The notes under the pieces were generated by a model. That model did not search any database. It worked only from the letters and a program-made list of their open reading frames with translations, and was not told the origin of the DNA. The position numbers were made by a program, and so were the translations under genes. From an uncultured Cyclobacteriaceae bacterium (GTDB taxonomy: Bacteria > Bacteroidota > Bacteroidia > Cytophagales > Cyclobacteriaceae): 49,757 bases of DNA. The stretch is taken from positions 1-49,757 of the forward strand of contig CAJQKV010000021.1 of the NCBI GenBank assembly GCA_905479015.1, read 5' to 3'. The first letter of the stretch is position 1; each line of letters begins with the position of its first letter. Positions 1 to 8,405 of the stretch are shown one piece after another.

Positions 1-900
1 ACTCCAAACGAGCATAAGTATTAAAAAGGTTAATAGACACACGGCTGCTTCGTAAAGTTGACTAGGATGCCTAACAATCCCATCCATTTTAAAATAACCT
101 TTATATCCTTGACTTGTTTTTATAACATTCATTCGACCGTCTTCAGTATGGATTAAGGTGGGAATTTTTTGTTTTTTTAGCAGCAGAGGTTTCACGTTTT
201 TTATAAGAATATTTGTTGCTTGTTCCAGGCTGGATATGCGTTCATAAAGTTGGATTTCAAGCGTAAGCTTTGGATGATTGGTATTCAAATTGGCATCTTG
301 ATCTATTATTGAAATCATTTTAACTGCGGGAATACGATTTTTTATTTCCTGAATTTTTGTTCCAACAAAAACAACTCCATAATTGGATCCTGTGGGGGTA
401 CCTATGATTTCACTATTCATGAAATTTCCGAATCTAATGAAGATGGATCCCAAAGCGACCACGATGGCCATACGATCTACAATTTGCAACCAACTGTGCC
501 CTTGTCGATGATGTTTAGTGATTTGCCATTTTTTTCCTTTAAGTCCAATCTTATAAACATAAAAATAGAGGGCAATTAAGATTCCGATAGCACAACCATG
601 AGAAGAAAGACCCCCTTCCCAAATTTTCAAAATATCGATGGGATTATTTAAATACTTAAAGGGTTCGTAAAAAACGACATGACCGATTCTTGCACCTATC
701 ACGGTGCCTACGATCATATATATGAGCAAAAAGTCTAAATTATTTTTAAATCTTTTTTCTGTTTTGTAAATAGATATGATCACAAAACGGCTAACAATGA
801 ATCCTAAAGCGAACAAAAAACTATACCAAAAGATGGTAAAACTGCCAAATCTGAGAAAAATGGGATTGGGATTCCAAATGATGTAGCTAAACAGATTCAA
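1..900 (-). CDS. lgt: Prolipoprotein diacylglyceryl transferase (3' end missing)
   Basis: Transfers diacylglycerol from phosphatidylglycerol to the lipobox cysteine of preprolipoproteins in the inner membrane, the first step of lipoprotein maturation. The reverse-strand frame is open from about 900 to the window edge, giving 300 codons. It shows the family marks in order: N-terminal WNPNPIFLRFGSFTIFWY, a GARIGHVVFYEP motif, GGLSSHG, the signature RFGNFMNSE, and near the cut RHPSQLYEA. About 90 residues of hydrophilic insert lie between the signature and RHPSQLYEA, as in the long Lgt of Bacteroidota. The start is uncertain: there is no ATG, an in-frame TAG lies just upstream, and TTG at 900 (MNLFSYIIWNPNP) is the best fit, with ATT at 909 possible. 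It is transcribed divergently from fecR. The C-terminus lies outside the window. Confidence 0.9.
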   Translation of the reverse strand, partial: MNLFSYIIWNPNPIFLRFGSFTIFWYSFLFALGFIVSRFVIISIYKTEKRFKNNLDFLLIYMIVGTVIGARIGHVVFYEPFKYLNNPIDILKIWEGGLSSHGCAIGILIALYFYVYKIGLKGKKWQITKHHRQGHSWLQIVDRMAIVVALGSIFIRFGNFMNSEIIGTPTGSNYGVVFVGTKIQEIKNRIPAVKMISIIDQDANLNTNHPKLTLEIQLYERISSLEQATNILIKNVKPLLLKKQKIPTLIHTEDGRMNVIKTSQGYKGYFKMDGIVRHPSQLYEAAVCLLTFLILMLVWS

Positions 901-1018
901 GGGGTCAATTAATTTTTTTATTATCTTCTATAAAATTCAAGTTATATATTTTCTAATAGAAGGAAATCTTTTTTTTCATTCTATTATTTTGGGGGATCGC
1001 TTCAAAAAAAACGTCCCT

Positions 1019-1051
1019 AACATGTAAATTAAAATTTTTGTTTTACATGTT
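1019..1051. repeat. Inverted repeat overlapping the fecR start codon
   Basis: Perfect 10-bp arms AACATGTAAA (1019-1028) and TTTACATGTT (1042-1051) are separated by 13 bp. The ATG at 1047-1049, the likely fecR start, lies inside the right arm. It could be a dimeric repressor site or an RNA hairpin covering the start codon. The repeat is seen directly; its function is inferred. Confidence 0.6.
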
Positions 1052-2066
1052 CGATAGGTCTCATATTCCCGATATTTTTTTGCGTGTTTTAACATTTGAA
1101 TCTTCTGAAAAAGATATCAAGGAGTTACAGTTATGGATTGATAAGCAGCCCGAAAATAGAGCGAAATTTAATGCCATACGTACCTATTGGTATGAAAACT
1201 TGCAAGAGAAGTCTCACGATAAAATGTTAAGTAATATAAAATCTAGAATTCAGGAAGATCAATTCCGAATGAATCCTATTTTGAAACCAACGCATAAAAT
1301 AAATTCATATTTGACAAGGGCAATTAAAGTAGCAGCATCAGTGTTGCTTTTTGGGTTATTTGCTTACCTTTTTAATGTAGGCGTTACGACTGACTCAGTA
1401 AAAGATGAGGGGATTCAAGAATTAGTTACAAAAAAGAATCCTTATGGTCAGAAATCAACAATTTTTTTAAGTGATGGTTCTATTATTTATCTGAATTCAG
1501 GGAGTAGTGTCAATTATTTGAAGGGGTTCCAAAATGACAAAAGGGAAATTCAATTGATTGGAGAAGCTTATTTTGAGGTAGCGGAAGATGTTAATCGTCC
1601 CTTCACAGTTATTGCGCATGGAGTTGCGACAACTGCTTTAGGTACTATGTTTAATGTTAATGCTTATTCAAATAACGAAGTAACTGTTTCTTTAGCAGAA
1701 GGTAAAGTGCAAATTGAATTTCATAATGAACATGAAGAGTTTCAGGATCAATATCTAGTAGCTGGAGAGCAAGTGGCATACAATAGAGATTTAAAGACAA
1801 TTAAAAGGGGAATTTTTAATCCTAAAATAAATGCTTGGAAAGATGGTGTGTTATTTTTTGAAAATGCAAGTCAAAAAGAGGTATTTGAAGCATTAGAATT
1901 GTGGTATGGATTAAGTTTCTTGATAAGTGAGCCTTTTAAAGAAGAATGGCGCATAAACGCAAGCTATGATAATCAAAATTTAGGTTGGGTTTTGGGATCA
2001 TTGGGCTATATTCAAGGATTTGATTTCGAAATATTAGATAAAGAAGTATTGGTTAAAAATAAATGA
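1047..2066 (+). CDS. FecR-family anti-sigma factor
   Basis: Inner-membrane regulator that normally holds an ECF sigma factor until a TonB-dependent transducer reports substrate. A cytoplasmic N-terminal part of about 90 residues is followed by one membrane segment (about 92-113, AIKVAASVLLFGLFAYLF), then the periplasmic FecR domain (LSDGSIIYLNSGSSVNY, GEAYFEVAED, TALGTMFNVNAY) and a C-terminal DUF4974-like part (about 260-338). The frame is also open from TTG at 1038, but ATG 1047 is preferred. The gene lies 7 bp before the susC gene, whose signalling domain is its expected partner. No sigma factor gene precedes it: lgt, pointing the other way, is the upstream neighbour. FecR identity is secure; which sigma factor it controls is unknown. 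Confidence 0.92.
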   Translation: MFDRSHIPDIFLRVLTFESSEKDIKELQLWIDKQPENRAKFNAIRTYWYENLQEKSHDKMLSNIKSRIQEDQFRMNPILKPTHKINSYLTRAIKVAASVLLFGLFAYLFNVGVTTDSVKDEGIQELVTKKNPYGQKSTIFLSDGSIIYLNSGSSVNYLKGFQNDKREIQLIGEAYFEVAEDVNRPFTVIAHGVATTALGTMFNVNAYSNNEVTVSLAEGKVQIEFHNEHEEFQDQYLVAGEQVAYNRDLKTIKRGIFNPKINAWKDGVLFFENASQKEVFEALELWYGLSFLISEPFKEEWRINASYDNQNLGWVLGSLGYIQGFDFEILDKEVLVKNK

Positions 2067-2073
2067 AATAAAA

Positions 2074-5000
2074 ATGTTCTCTTTTCAGATTTCTCAAAAA
2101 AAGATGCTCCCTCCCAAAATCTTACAATTTAGTATTCATCTAATATATGGGATGGCCCTTTTCATCTGGCTTTCCCAGGGGATAGTTTTGGCAAAAGTGA
2201 ATAATAGGGCACAGAATAACAATTTTGAGAGTATTAAGAAAGTAAAAATTAATCTTATTTTAAAAGATGATGATATTAGATCAACCTTTAAAAAAATAGA
2301 AAATAAAACATCATTTGTATTTGCATATGATGAGAAAGATGTTGTTATGAATCGATCTTTCAATGTTTCTTATGTAGACCAAACTGTTTACACAGTACTG
2401 GTCGATATTGCAAAAAAGTCTAATTTGAATTTCCGACAGGTTAATCGAAGGATTAATGTTCAAAAGAGTACCTCAGAACAGAGATTAGATCCTGTTATCT
2501 CGAAACAAGAGCGGAGTGTATCAGGAATTGTATACGATGAATTGAATGAGGGATTACCAGGTGTCAATGTTGTAATTAAGGGCACTTCCTCAGGAACTAT
2601 TACCGACTATGAAGGGAATTACCGACTAAATATTCCTGATGAAAACATTACTTTGGTATTTAGCGCCATTGGTTATGATGATCAAGAGATCTTGGTTGGT
2701 GCACGATCCGTAATTGATGTTACATTGGGCGTTAATGTAAAAGAGTTGGAGGAGGTTGTAGTGATGGGATATGGCACTCAGATTAAACGTAAAATGACCA
2801 GTTCCGTTTCTAGAGTTAATGTAGAGAAGTTAAATTCTGCTGCTACTAACTCATTTGAGGGGGGGTTACAGGGGATCGTTCCAGGAGTCCAAGTTACCAC
2901 AAGTAGTGCTCTGGGAGGGTCTGCTATCCGGGTACGGATCAGAGGAACTTCCTCTGTGAGTGCAAATAGCGAGCCGCTATATGTTATAGATGGAATTCCC
3001 ATTGAAAGTGGAGAAATAAGTACTTCTCAGCCCGGTGGGAGTATAAAAGAGTGGAACTTGCAGCAGGCAGCCAATACAAATGTATTGGCCAGTTTGAATC
3101 CAGCAGATATTGAATCGATGGAGGTTTTAAAAGATGCTGCAGCAGCAGCAATCTATGGATCTCGTGGAGCTAATGGCGTAGTCTTAATTACTACTAAAAA
3201 TGGAAAAGCCGGAGTTACTAAGGTTACTGTGTCCGGCTCATTTGGGTTATCCGAGGCTACTAATAGGATCGGCCTGTTAAACGCGGAGCAGTATTTGACC
3301 CTAGCCAAGCAAGCTTGGTATAATTCTGGCTTTGATATAGCGGACTTTTGGAGTAACAGTGGTGTATTGGTGGATGGACTCACCCAAGAAGAAGCCGAGC
3401 GCACAGATACGGATTGGATTGATCAAGTCCTACAGGTAGGTAAGGTTGCCGATTATAATGTTTCTATTTCAGGAGGGAGTGACAAAACTACTTTTTACTT
3501 GAGTGCAAATATCAAAGATCAAACAACTATTTTAAGAGGAAATAAATATCAAAGGTTTGGTACACGTCTCAATGTTGACCATCAGATGAATGAAAAAATC
3601 TCTGTGGGTGGACGATTTATGTTAACTTATATCGATGATAAACAAGTTCCGACTAATTGGGCAGGGGGGGTAAGTAATGTTTCCGAAATGCTTCCCATTT
3701 GGCCAGTCAGGAAGGCGGATGGTAGCTATTTTAATGTTTCGGATGAGCATCCAGTGGCTGGAAACGATTTGCGAACCATCAATTTAAAGAGTAATCAAAT
3801 TCTAGGTAATTGGTATTTGAAGTATAAAATTATAGAAGGGTTAAGCTTGAGGACTGAGTTAGGAAGTAATTTATTGTTCAATGATGATTTTCACTTTCGA
3901 GAGGGTCAAATTACTTCTCATGGGAGGTCTGTATCTTCTACTGTGAATGGGAAGCGTATGGGTTATAATTGGAAAAACATTTTAAATTATACCAAGATCA
4001 AGGGTCAGCACAGTATAGATTTACTAGGGGCCTCTGAAATACAATCCTATACATCAAAGTCAAATTCTGTATTCGGAGATACATTTATTAACTCCACACT
4101 TACCAGACCACAGGATGCGGCTATTATCAATGCTTCGAATGGTGAATCGAGTTATTCTTTTCTGTCTTACATAGGGCGTGTAAATTATGATTTTGCGGGG
4201 CGCTACTTGGTTTCTATGAGCTATCGGGCAGATGGATCTTCACGTTTTGGACCAGAAAATAGGTGGGGTTATTTTCCGGCGGTATCACTGGGTTGGGTGA
4301 TAAGTGATGAAAATTTCTTCGCTCCCATAGGAAATGCTTTAACGTTCTTCAAGATGCGGTTGAGTTATGGATTAGTGGGTAATTCTGAAATAGGAGACTA
4401 TTCTTATCTATCTACTTATGCTACCTCTACCTATAATGCCAATACAGGTTTGGGTCTGGCCAATGTTGGAGATGATAAATTGGGATGGGAGACAACTTCC
4501 CAGTTAAATGTCGGGATTTCTTTTGAGCTTTTTCAAGGACGGATCAGCGGAGAAGTAGACTATTACAACAAAACGACCAAGGACTTATTACTCCCTTTCC
4601 CAGTCTCTCAAATGTCTGGAGTTTCTTTGGTCACCAAAAATGCAGGGACTTTGACCAACAAGGGCTATGACATGATGCTTAGTTCTGTAAATATTGATGT
4701 GAATTCATTTCAGTGGTCAACTTCGGTTACGCTCAACTACAATGAAAATAGGGTAACGAGTCTTGGTGATGAACTTATTGAAAATGGAATCTCTGCAAGT
4801 CAGGGATTAGGGAGTATCTCTATTTTCCCAGGGTATCCAGTAGGTGTAAATCAACTGGTTGAGTGGGCAGGAGTGGACCAAGTAACGGGGGAAGATACCT
4901 ATTTAGACCTAGAAGGGAATACATTAAGTTACAGTCAAGCAATTCAGGAATACGGGAGCTTTGCAAATTTCTCTCAAGAGAATAGAAAACCTATGGGCAA

Positions 5001-5520
5001 TCCGTGGCCCAAATATACCGGAGGGGTTGAAAATAGATTTAGTTATAAAAAGTTTTATGGAAGCATTCTTTTCACCTTTGCTACGGGTCAAACCTATGAA
5101 GATGGGTATATGAAAGCTCTCACCCAACCCTTTGGAGGTAATAAATTAAATCCTCCAACACATCTGTTAAATGCATGGAGTTCTCCAGGGAGAGGTGGAG
5201 CTAATGTTTCTCAGCTTACGACAAGCAATGTTTTTTGGGAAGGGACTTCAGAACATTTATACAGTACGGATTATCTAAGATTAAGAGACTTAACCATAGG
5301 TTATAAAATTAGGACCAAGAGTTCGGTTGTGAAAGGCTTGGATCTATCCCTAAAAATGGTCAATGCGCTGACTTTTACAAAAGCCCCAGATTTTTTCTGG
5401 GATCCTGAATTTACAGGTGTAGTACAAGGTCGTCAATCGAACAATATTGGCGCTGGGGGTGCTTTTAAGCAGTCACCGCAAGCAAAATCAATAATTTTGG
5501 GTCTAGTTATTAATTTATAA
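2074..5520 (+). CDS. SusC/RagA-type TonB-dependent transducer
   Basis: Outer-membrane importer of glycan oligosaccharides, powered by TonB and paired with SusD. Of 1148 residues, an N-terminal signal/anchor segment (to about 40) is followed by a secretin/TonB short N-terminal (STN) domain (about 60-125, with INLILKDDDIRSTFKKIE), then a carboxypeptidase-D-like repeat (about 145-215, VSGIVYDELNEGLPGVNVVIKG), the plug (EVVVMGYGTQIKRKMTSSVS through VLKDAAAAAIYGSRGANGVV) and a large beta-barrel ending AKSIILGLVINL. The STN domain marks the transducer subclass that talks to FecR proteins, which agrees with the gene just upstream. SusD follows after 2 bp. The substrate cannot be read from this protein; the GH43 enzyme downstream suggests xylan or arabinan-type oligosaccharides. 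Confidence 0.95.
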   Translation: MFSFQISQKKMLPPKILQFSIHLIYGMALFIWLSQGIVLAKVNNRAQNNNFESIKKVKINLILKDDDIRSTFKKIENKTSFVFAYDEKDVVMNRSFNVSYVDQTVYTVLVDIAKKSNLNFRQVNRRINVQKSTSEQRLDPVISKQERSVSGIVYDELNEGLPGVNVVIKGTSSGTITDYEGNYRLNIPDENITLVFSAIGYDDQEILVGARSVIDVTLGVNVKELEEVVVMGYGTQIKRKMTSSVSRVNVEKLNSAATNSFEGGLQGIVPGVQVTTSSALGGSAIRVRIRGTSSVSANSEPLYVIDGIPIESGEISTSQPGGSIKEWNLQQAANTNVLASLNPADIESMEVLKDAAAAAIYGSRGANGVVLITTKNGKAGVTKVTVSGSFGLSEATNRIGLLNAEQYLTLAKQAWYNSGFDIADFWSNSGVLVDGLTQEEAERTDTDWIDQVLQVGKVADYNVSISGGSDKTTFYLSANIKDQTTILRGNKYQRFGTRLNVDHQMNEKISVGGRFMLTYIDDKQVPTNWAGGVSNVSEMLPIWPVRKADGSYFNVSDEHPVAGNDLRTINLKSNQILGNWYLKYKIIEGLSLRTELGSNLLFNDDFHFREGQITSHGRSVSSTVNGKRMGYNWKNILNYTKIKGQHSIDLLGASEIQSYTSKSNSVFGDTFINSTLTRPQDAAIINASNGESSYSFLSYIGRVNYDFAGRYLVSMSYRADGSSRFGPENRWGYFPAVSLGWVISDENFFAPIGNALTFFKMRLSYGLVGNSEIGDYSYLSTYATSTYNANTGLGLANVGDDKLGWETTSQLNVGISFELFQGRISGEVDYYNKTTKDLLLPFPVSQMSGVSLVTKNAGTLTNKGYDMMLSSVNIDVNSFQWSTSVTLNYNENRVTSLGDELIENGISASQGLGSISIFPGYPVGVNQLVEWAGVDQVTGEDTYLDLEGNTLSYSQAIQEYGSFANFSQENRKPMGNPWPKYTGGVENRFSYKKFYGSILFTFATGQTYEDGYMKALTQPFGGNKLNPPTHLLNAWSSPGRGGANVSQLTTSNVFWEGTSEHLYSTDYLRLRDLTIGYKIRTKSSVVKGLDLSLKMVNALTFTKAPDFFWDPEFTGVVQGRQSNNIGAGGAFKQSPQAKSIILGLVINL

Positions 5521-5522
5521 TT

Positions 5523-6881
5523 ATGTTGAGGATGAAGAAGATAGTACTCATATTTGTTACAGCTGTTTTTTGGTCATGTGGAGATGATTTCTTGGATAAT
5601 CCTCCTAATATTGGTTTAACGCCGGACAAATTAACAGACTTAGCATCGGCTGAGGCATTATTGTACGGTGCCTATGCACAGATTCGCCCCTTTGTAAGTC
5701 AATCAGCCCTATATTCTGCAGGGATGATGCGAGATATATTAAATAGAAATAGGGGAGAATATGATAATTTTTATGGCCATGAAATAAGTACCAATATGAC
5801 TTCATGGCAATACACGTCCGCATTCCAAGCTTTGGGAACTATAAATAAGATTTTTTCAGATGACTTGGCAAATACTGCGGCTACAGAGGAGGAAAAGGCA
5901 TCGGTACTTGCTGATGCACATTTTTTAAGGGCATTGATTTATTTTGATCTCAATAACTATTGGGGGGATCCTATCTCGGGTTATACCGTACCCTTACTTG
6001 AATTCCCTTTAGGTATCGATGACAGAGTTTCTTGTGCGACAACAGCCGATGCCATGGTATTTATAGAAACAGAAATTGAATCTGCCAGAACGAATTTTCA
6101 AGTGGCCTCGGCGGGTATATCTAATTATTATGCAGCCACTGCATTGGCAGCAAGAATTTATTTTTATCATGAAAAATATGATTTAGCCTACGCCCGTGCT
6201 GATGAGGTAATTAATAGTAATCAATTCTCTTTAGAATCTGATGTATCAGAAGTTTTTGTAGCGCCGGGAAATTCAAATGAAATTATTTTTAAAATCATGT
6301 TTAATTCGGTAGATGGATCCGGAGTAAGTCCTTCTGCTCGTATTTTTGAAGCTTACCAAAACTCGGCCACTAATGGGTTTTATAGCTTAAACCCTAATGG
6401 TGTTGCCGCTGGGCTGATCATGGATGAAACAGATGCACGCTATACAAGTCTTTATTCTGCTGACGATAATTACGTTTATGTTGAGAAATATTCTACGGAT
6501 CAAATGCATTATCAATACATTCGATTAGCGGAGATGTATTTGACGCGAGCAGAGGCAGATATCATGGTCAATGGATCCGTAAATCAGCAAGATGTTGATG
6601 ATATAAATGTATTAAGAAATAGGGCTAAACCCTCCTCAGTATTGACTTCTATTCCTACAAAGGATCAAACTCTTGATTTAATTTTTGAGGACCGAATCAA
6701 AGAATTAGCTTTTGAATTGGGGGATCATTTTTTGAATACTAAGCGTTTGAAATTAGGCATTATAAAGACGGAAGATGAAGGGGAGGGCTTCAAAACCTAT
6801 GCAGAGTGGATCGAATTATTGTTGTACCCATTTCCAGCCACCGAAGTAGATATACATGGTTTAACCAGATCAGGGAATTAA
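5523..6881 (+). CDS. SusD/RagB-family surface glycan-binding lipoprotein
   Basis: Surface lipoprotein that forms the lid over the SusC channel and captures glycan. The N-terminus is a lipoprotein signal, with hydrophobic KIVLIFVTAVFW and the lipobox cysteine in FWSCGDD. Family traits are NPPNIGLTPDKLTD, YGAYAQIR, DAHFLRALIYFDLNNYWGD and the C-terminal TPR-like motif YIRLAEMYLTRAEADI. At 452 residues it is at the short end of the family. ATG 5532 (MKKIVLIF) is an alternative start that shortens the signal by three residues. The stop codon overlaps the next start by one base, so translation is probably coupled. Confidence 0.93.
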   Translation: MLRMKKIVLIFVTAVFWSCGDDFLDNPPNIGLTPDKLTDLASAEALLYGAYAQIRPFVSQSALYSAGMMRDILNRNRGEYDNFYGHEISTNMTSWQYTSAFQALGTINKIFSDDLANTAATEEEKASVLADAHFLRALIYFDLNNYWGDPISGYTVPLLEFPLGIDDRVSCATTADAMVFIETEIESARTNFQVASAGISNYYAATALAARIYFYHEKYDLAYARADEVINSNQFSLESDVSEVFVAPGNSNEIIFKIMFNSVDGSGVSPSARIFEAYQNSATNGFYSLNPNGVAAGLIMDETDARYTSLYSADDNYVYVEKYSTDQMHYQYIRLAEMYLTRAEADIMVNGSVNQQDVDDINVLRNRAKPSSVLTSIPTKDQTLDLIFEDRIKELAFELGDHFLNTKRLKLGIIKTEDEGEGFKTYAEWIELLLYPFPATEVDIHGLTRSGN

Positions 6882-7339
6882 TGAACATAATAAAAATTAT
6901 TAGCATATTGAGTATTTTATTTTTTATCAGTTGTGATGAAAAATGGCCTGTTAATGAGGAGTTATTGAATAGTGCGTCAACTGATATCTCAGGCTCCTGG
7001 TCAATTTCTAAAGTTGAACAAAATGATATAGACATCTCAGATAACTATGATTTTAATTCATTTGAAATTTACTTAAACTATGTTAATGGCATGCCATCTG
7101 ATTTTACAATAAACTCTGAGATTTCCATACCATTTCCAACCGCTCACAATACGGGCTCATGGCATTTTGATAATGAGTTATATCCCAGTAAAATTTATTT
7201 TGTGAATGGAGATACTGCTGTATCCGAAATGGATCAACCCCTATTTGTTATTGGAAATGAGGAACTTCATATGGCGTTTAATTTGGGATGCAGTGATGTT
7301 TCATATGTTTATTATCTAACTAAAAACAATACATTGTGA
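6881..7339 (+). CDS. DUF5004-like lipoprotein of the SusCD operon
   Basis: A small lipoprotein of 152 residues: signal MNIIKIISILSILFFISC with the lipobox cysteine at about residue 18, followed by a lipocalin-like beta domain with the typical opening ISGSWSISKVEQNDIDIS and the later segment AHNTGSWHFDNELYPSKIYF. This pattern resembles DUF5004 proteins, found beside SusC/SusD pairs. The function is unknown; a surface or periplasmic glycan-binding accessory role is an inference from position. The start at 6881 overlaps the SusD stop (TAATG) and places the signal peptide correctly. A longer frame from 6806 would overlap susD heavily and hide the signal. Its TGA overlaps a GTG that could start the next gene. 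Confidence 0.72.
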   Translation: MNIIKIISILSILFFISCDEKWPVNEELLNSASTDISGSWSISKVEQNDIDISDNYDFNSFEIYLNYVNGMPSDFTINSEISIPFPTAHNTGSWHFDNELYPSKIYFVNGDTAVSEMDQPLFVIGNEELHMAFNLGCSDVSYVYYLTKNNTL

Positions 7340-7344
7340 GAGTC

Positions 7345-8379
7345 ATGAATCGGATCATTAATAAGATAGCTGATCGAAAATTTTGGAGCCCCTATTTAAC
7401 GAGTGCGGTAGTTATTCTCATTGCATTGTTTTTGACAAGATGCTTTGATATTATTTCTTTCACGCAACCTGAATCAGCGATTGCCGGGGAGACCATTTCA
7501 ATTACATTGGACATTGAAGTGTTAGAAGATCCTTTTAATCCAGGAAGTGTGGGAGGGACAATGCCTGTGGTTGGATTTTTAGCACCAAAATCATGGAACA
7601 CAGGAGCAAATACCGTTATAAATATTACGAGTGATGTTTATAATAGTACGCTGACCCCAATGATTGAGGGTGCCATTGAGTCCAAAGGAGGTAAACCATG
7701 GTCAGAAACGCTGGAATTTATGTATGGAACAGGAGAAAACTACGATCCTACAAAAATGGAATGGGTAATGTTTATGGCAGATACACCATATGATCATAAT
7801 CCAGCTTCACTTCCTATATATGGGACGGTACATATTGAAACCATTGCAGGCCCTGACAATATGATTGCTCAGTTGGGGTATTTCATAGGGGAAAATGACA
7901 ATGGTATTTGGGAGTTAAATCAAAATCAAGATTTTAGATTGGGTACATGTATTGAGATCACCGGGGGTGATGGGGTTACAGTCAATTATTGTGGACCAGC
8001 GCCGTCACCCGGTACTGCTGTGGTTACCCCTGACATTTTTAGTTATAACGATCTATTGAAGATAGATTTTGATGCTTCTATTGGAGAAAATGATCAAGTT
8101 ACCAAACTGAGTGGCGCCAGCTTTGTTTATTTATGTGCGGAGGCCACATTAAGTGATGGAACTACTATATCTGTCTGTGATAAATCGGATAAAACAGCGC
8201 TGAAATTTATTGGAGATGACATCTGGCAATTTATTATCTGGCCGAATGATTTTTTTGACTTAGAGGTCTCTTCAGAAATTACTGAGATTACTTACAATTT
8301 TCAAGATCAAAATGGATCAAATATAGTCAAAGATTTTGCTACTGGGGAAGATTTCATCTTGGCGGCATCATGTCGATAA
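7345..8379 (+). CDS. DUF4961-like SusCD-operon protein
   Basis: A predicted exported or lipid-anchored protein of 344 residues. The N-terminus is long and basic (NRIINKIADRKFW), followed by the hydrophobic segment YLTSAVVILIALFLTRC, where the cysteine could be a lipobox. The rest is beta-rich, with FTQPESAIAGETISITLDIE close after the anchor. Proteins with this QP-x-SA-x-AGE start are annotated as DUF4961 and travel with DUF5004 and SusCD genes. No catalytic motif is visible, so it may be a surface glycan-binding protein; that is inference. GTG 7336 is an alternative start with a 4-bp GTGA overlap to the previous gene. A 26-bp gap separates it from the GH43 gene. Confidence 0.68.
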   Translation: MNRIINKIADRKFWSPYLTSAVVILIALFLTRCFDIISFTQPESAIAGETISITLDIEVLEDPFNPGSVGGTMPVVGFLAPKSWNTGANTVINITSDVYNSTLTPMIEGAIESKGGKPWSETLEFMYGTGENYDPTKMEWVMFMADTPYDHNPASLPIYGTVHIETIAGPDNMIAQLGYFIGENDNGIWELNQNQDFRLGTCIEITGGDGVTVNYCGPAPSPGTAVVTPDIFSYNDLLKIDFDASIGENDQVTKLSGASFVYLCAEATLSDGTTISVCDKSDKTALKFIGDDIWQFIIWPNDFFDLEVSSEITEITYNFQDQNGSNIVKDFATGEDFILAASCR

Positions 8380-8405
8380 AGTATTAAAACTTTTATTTTA
8401 AACTT

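Noticed and set aside
6806-6880. Upstream extension of the DUF5004-like gene
   Set aside because: It lies inside susD and would place 25 residues ahead of a clear lipoprotein signal peptide.
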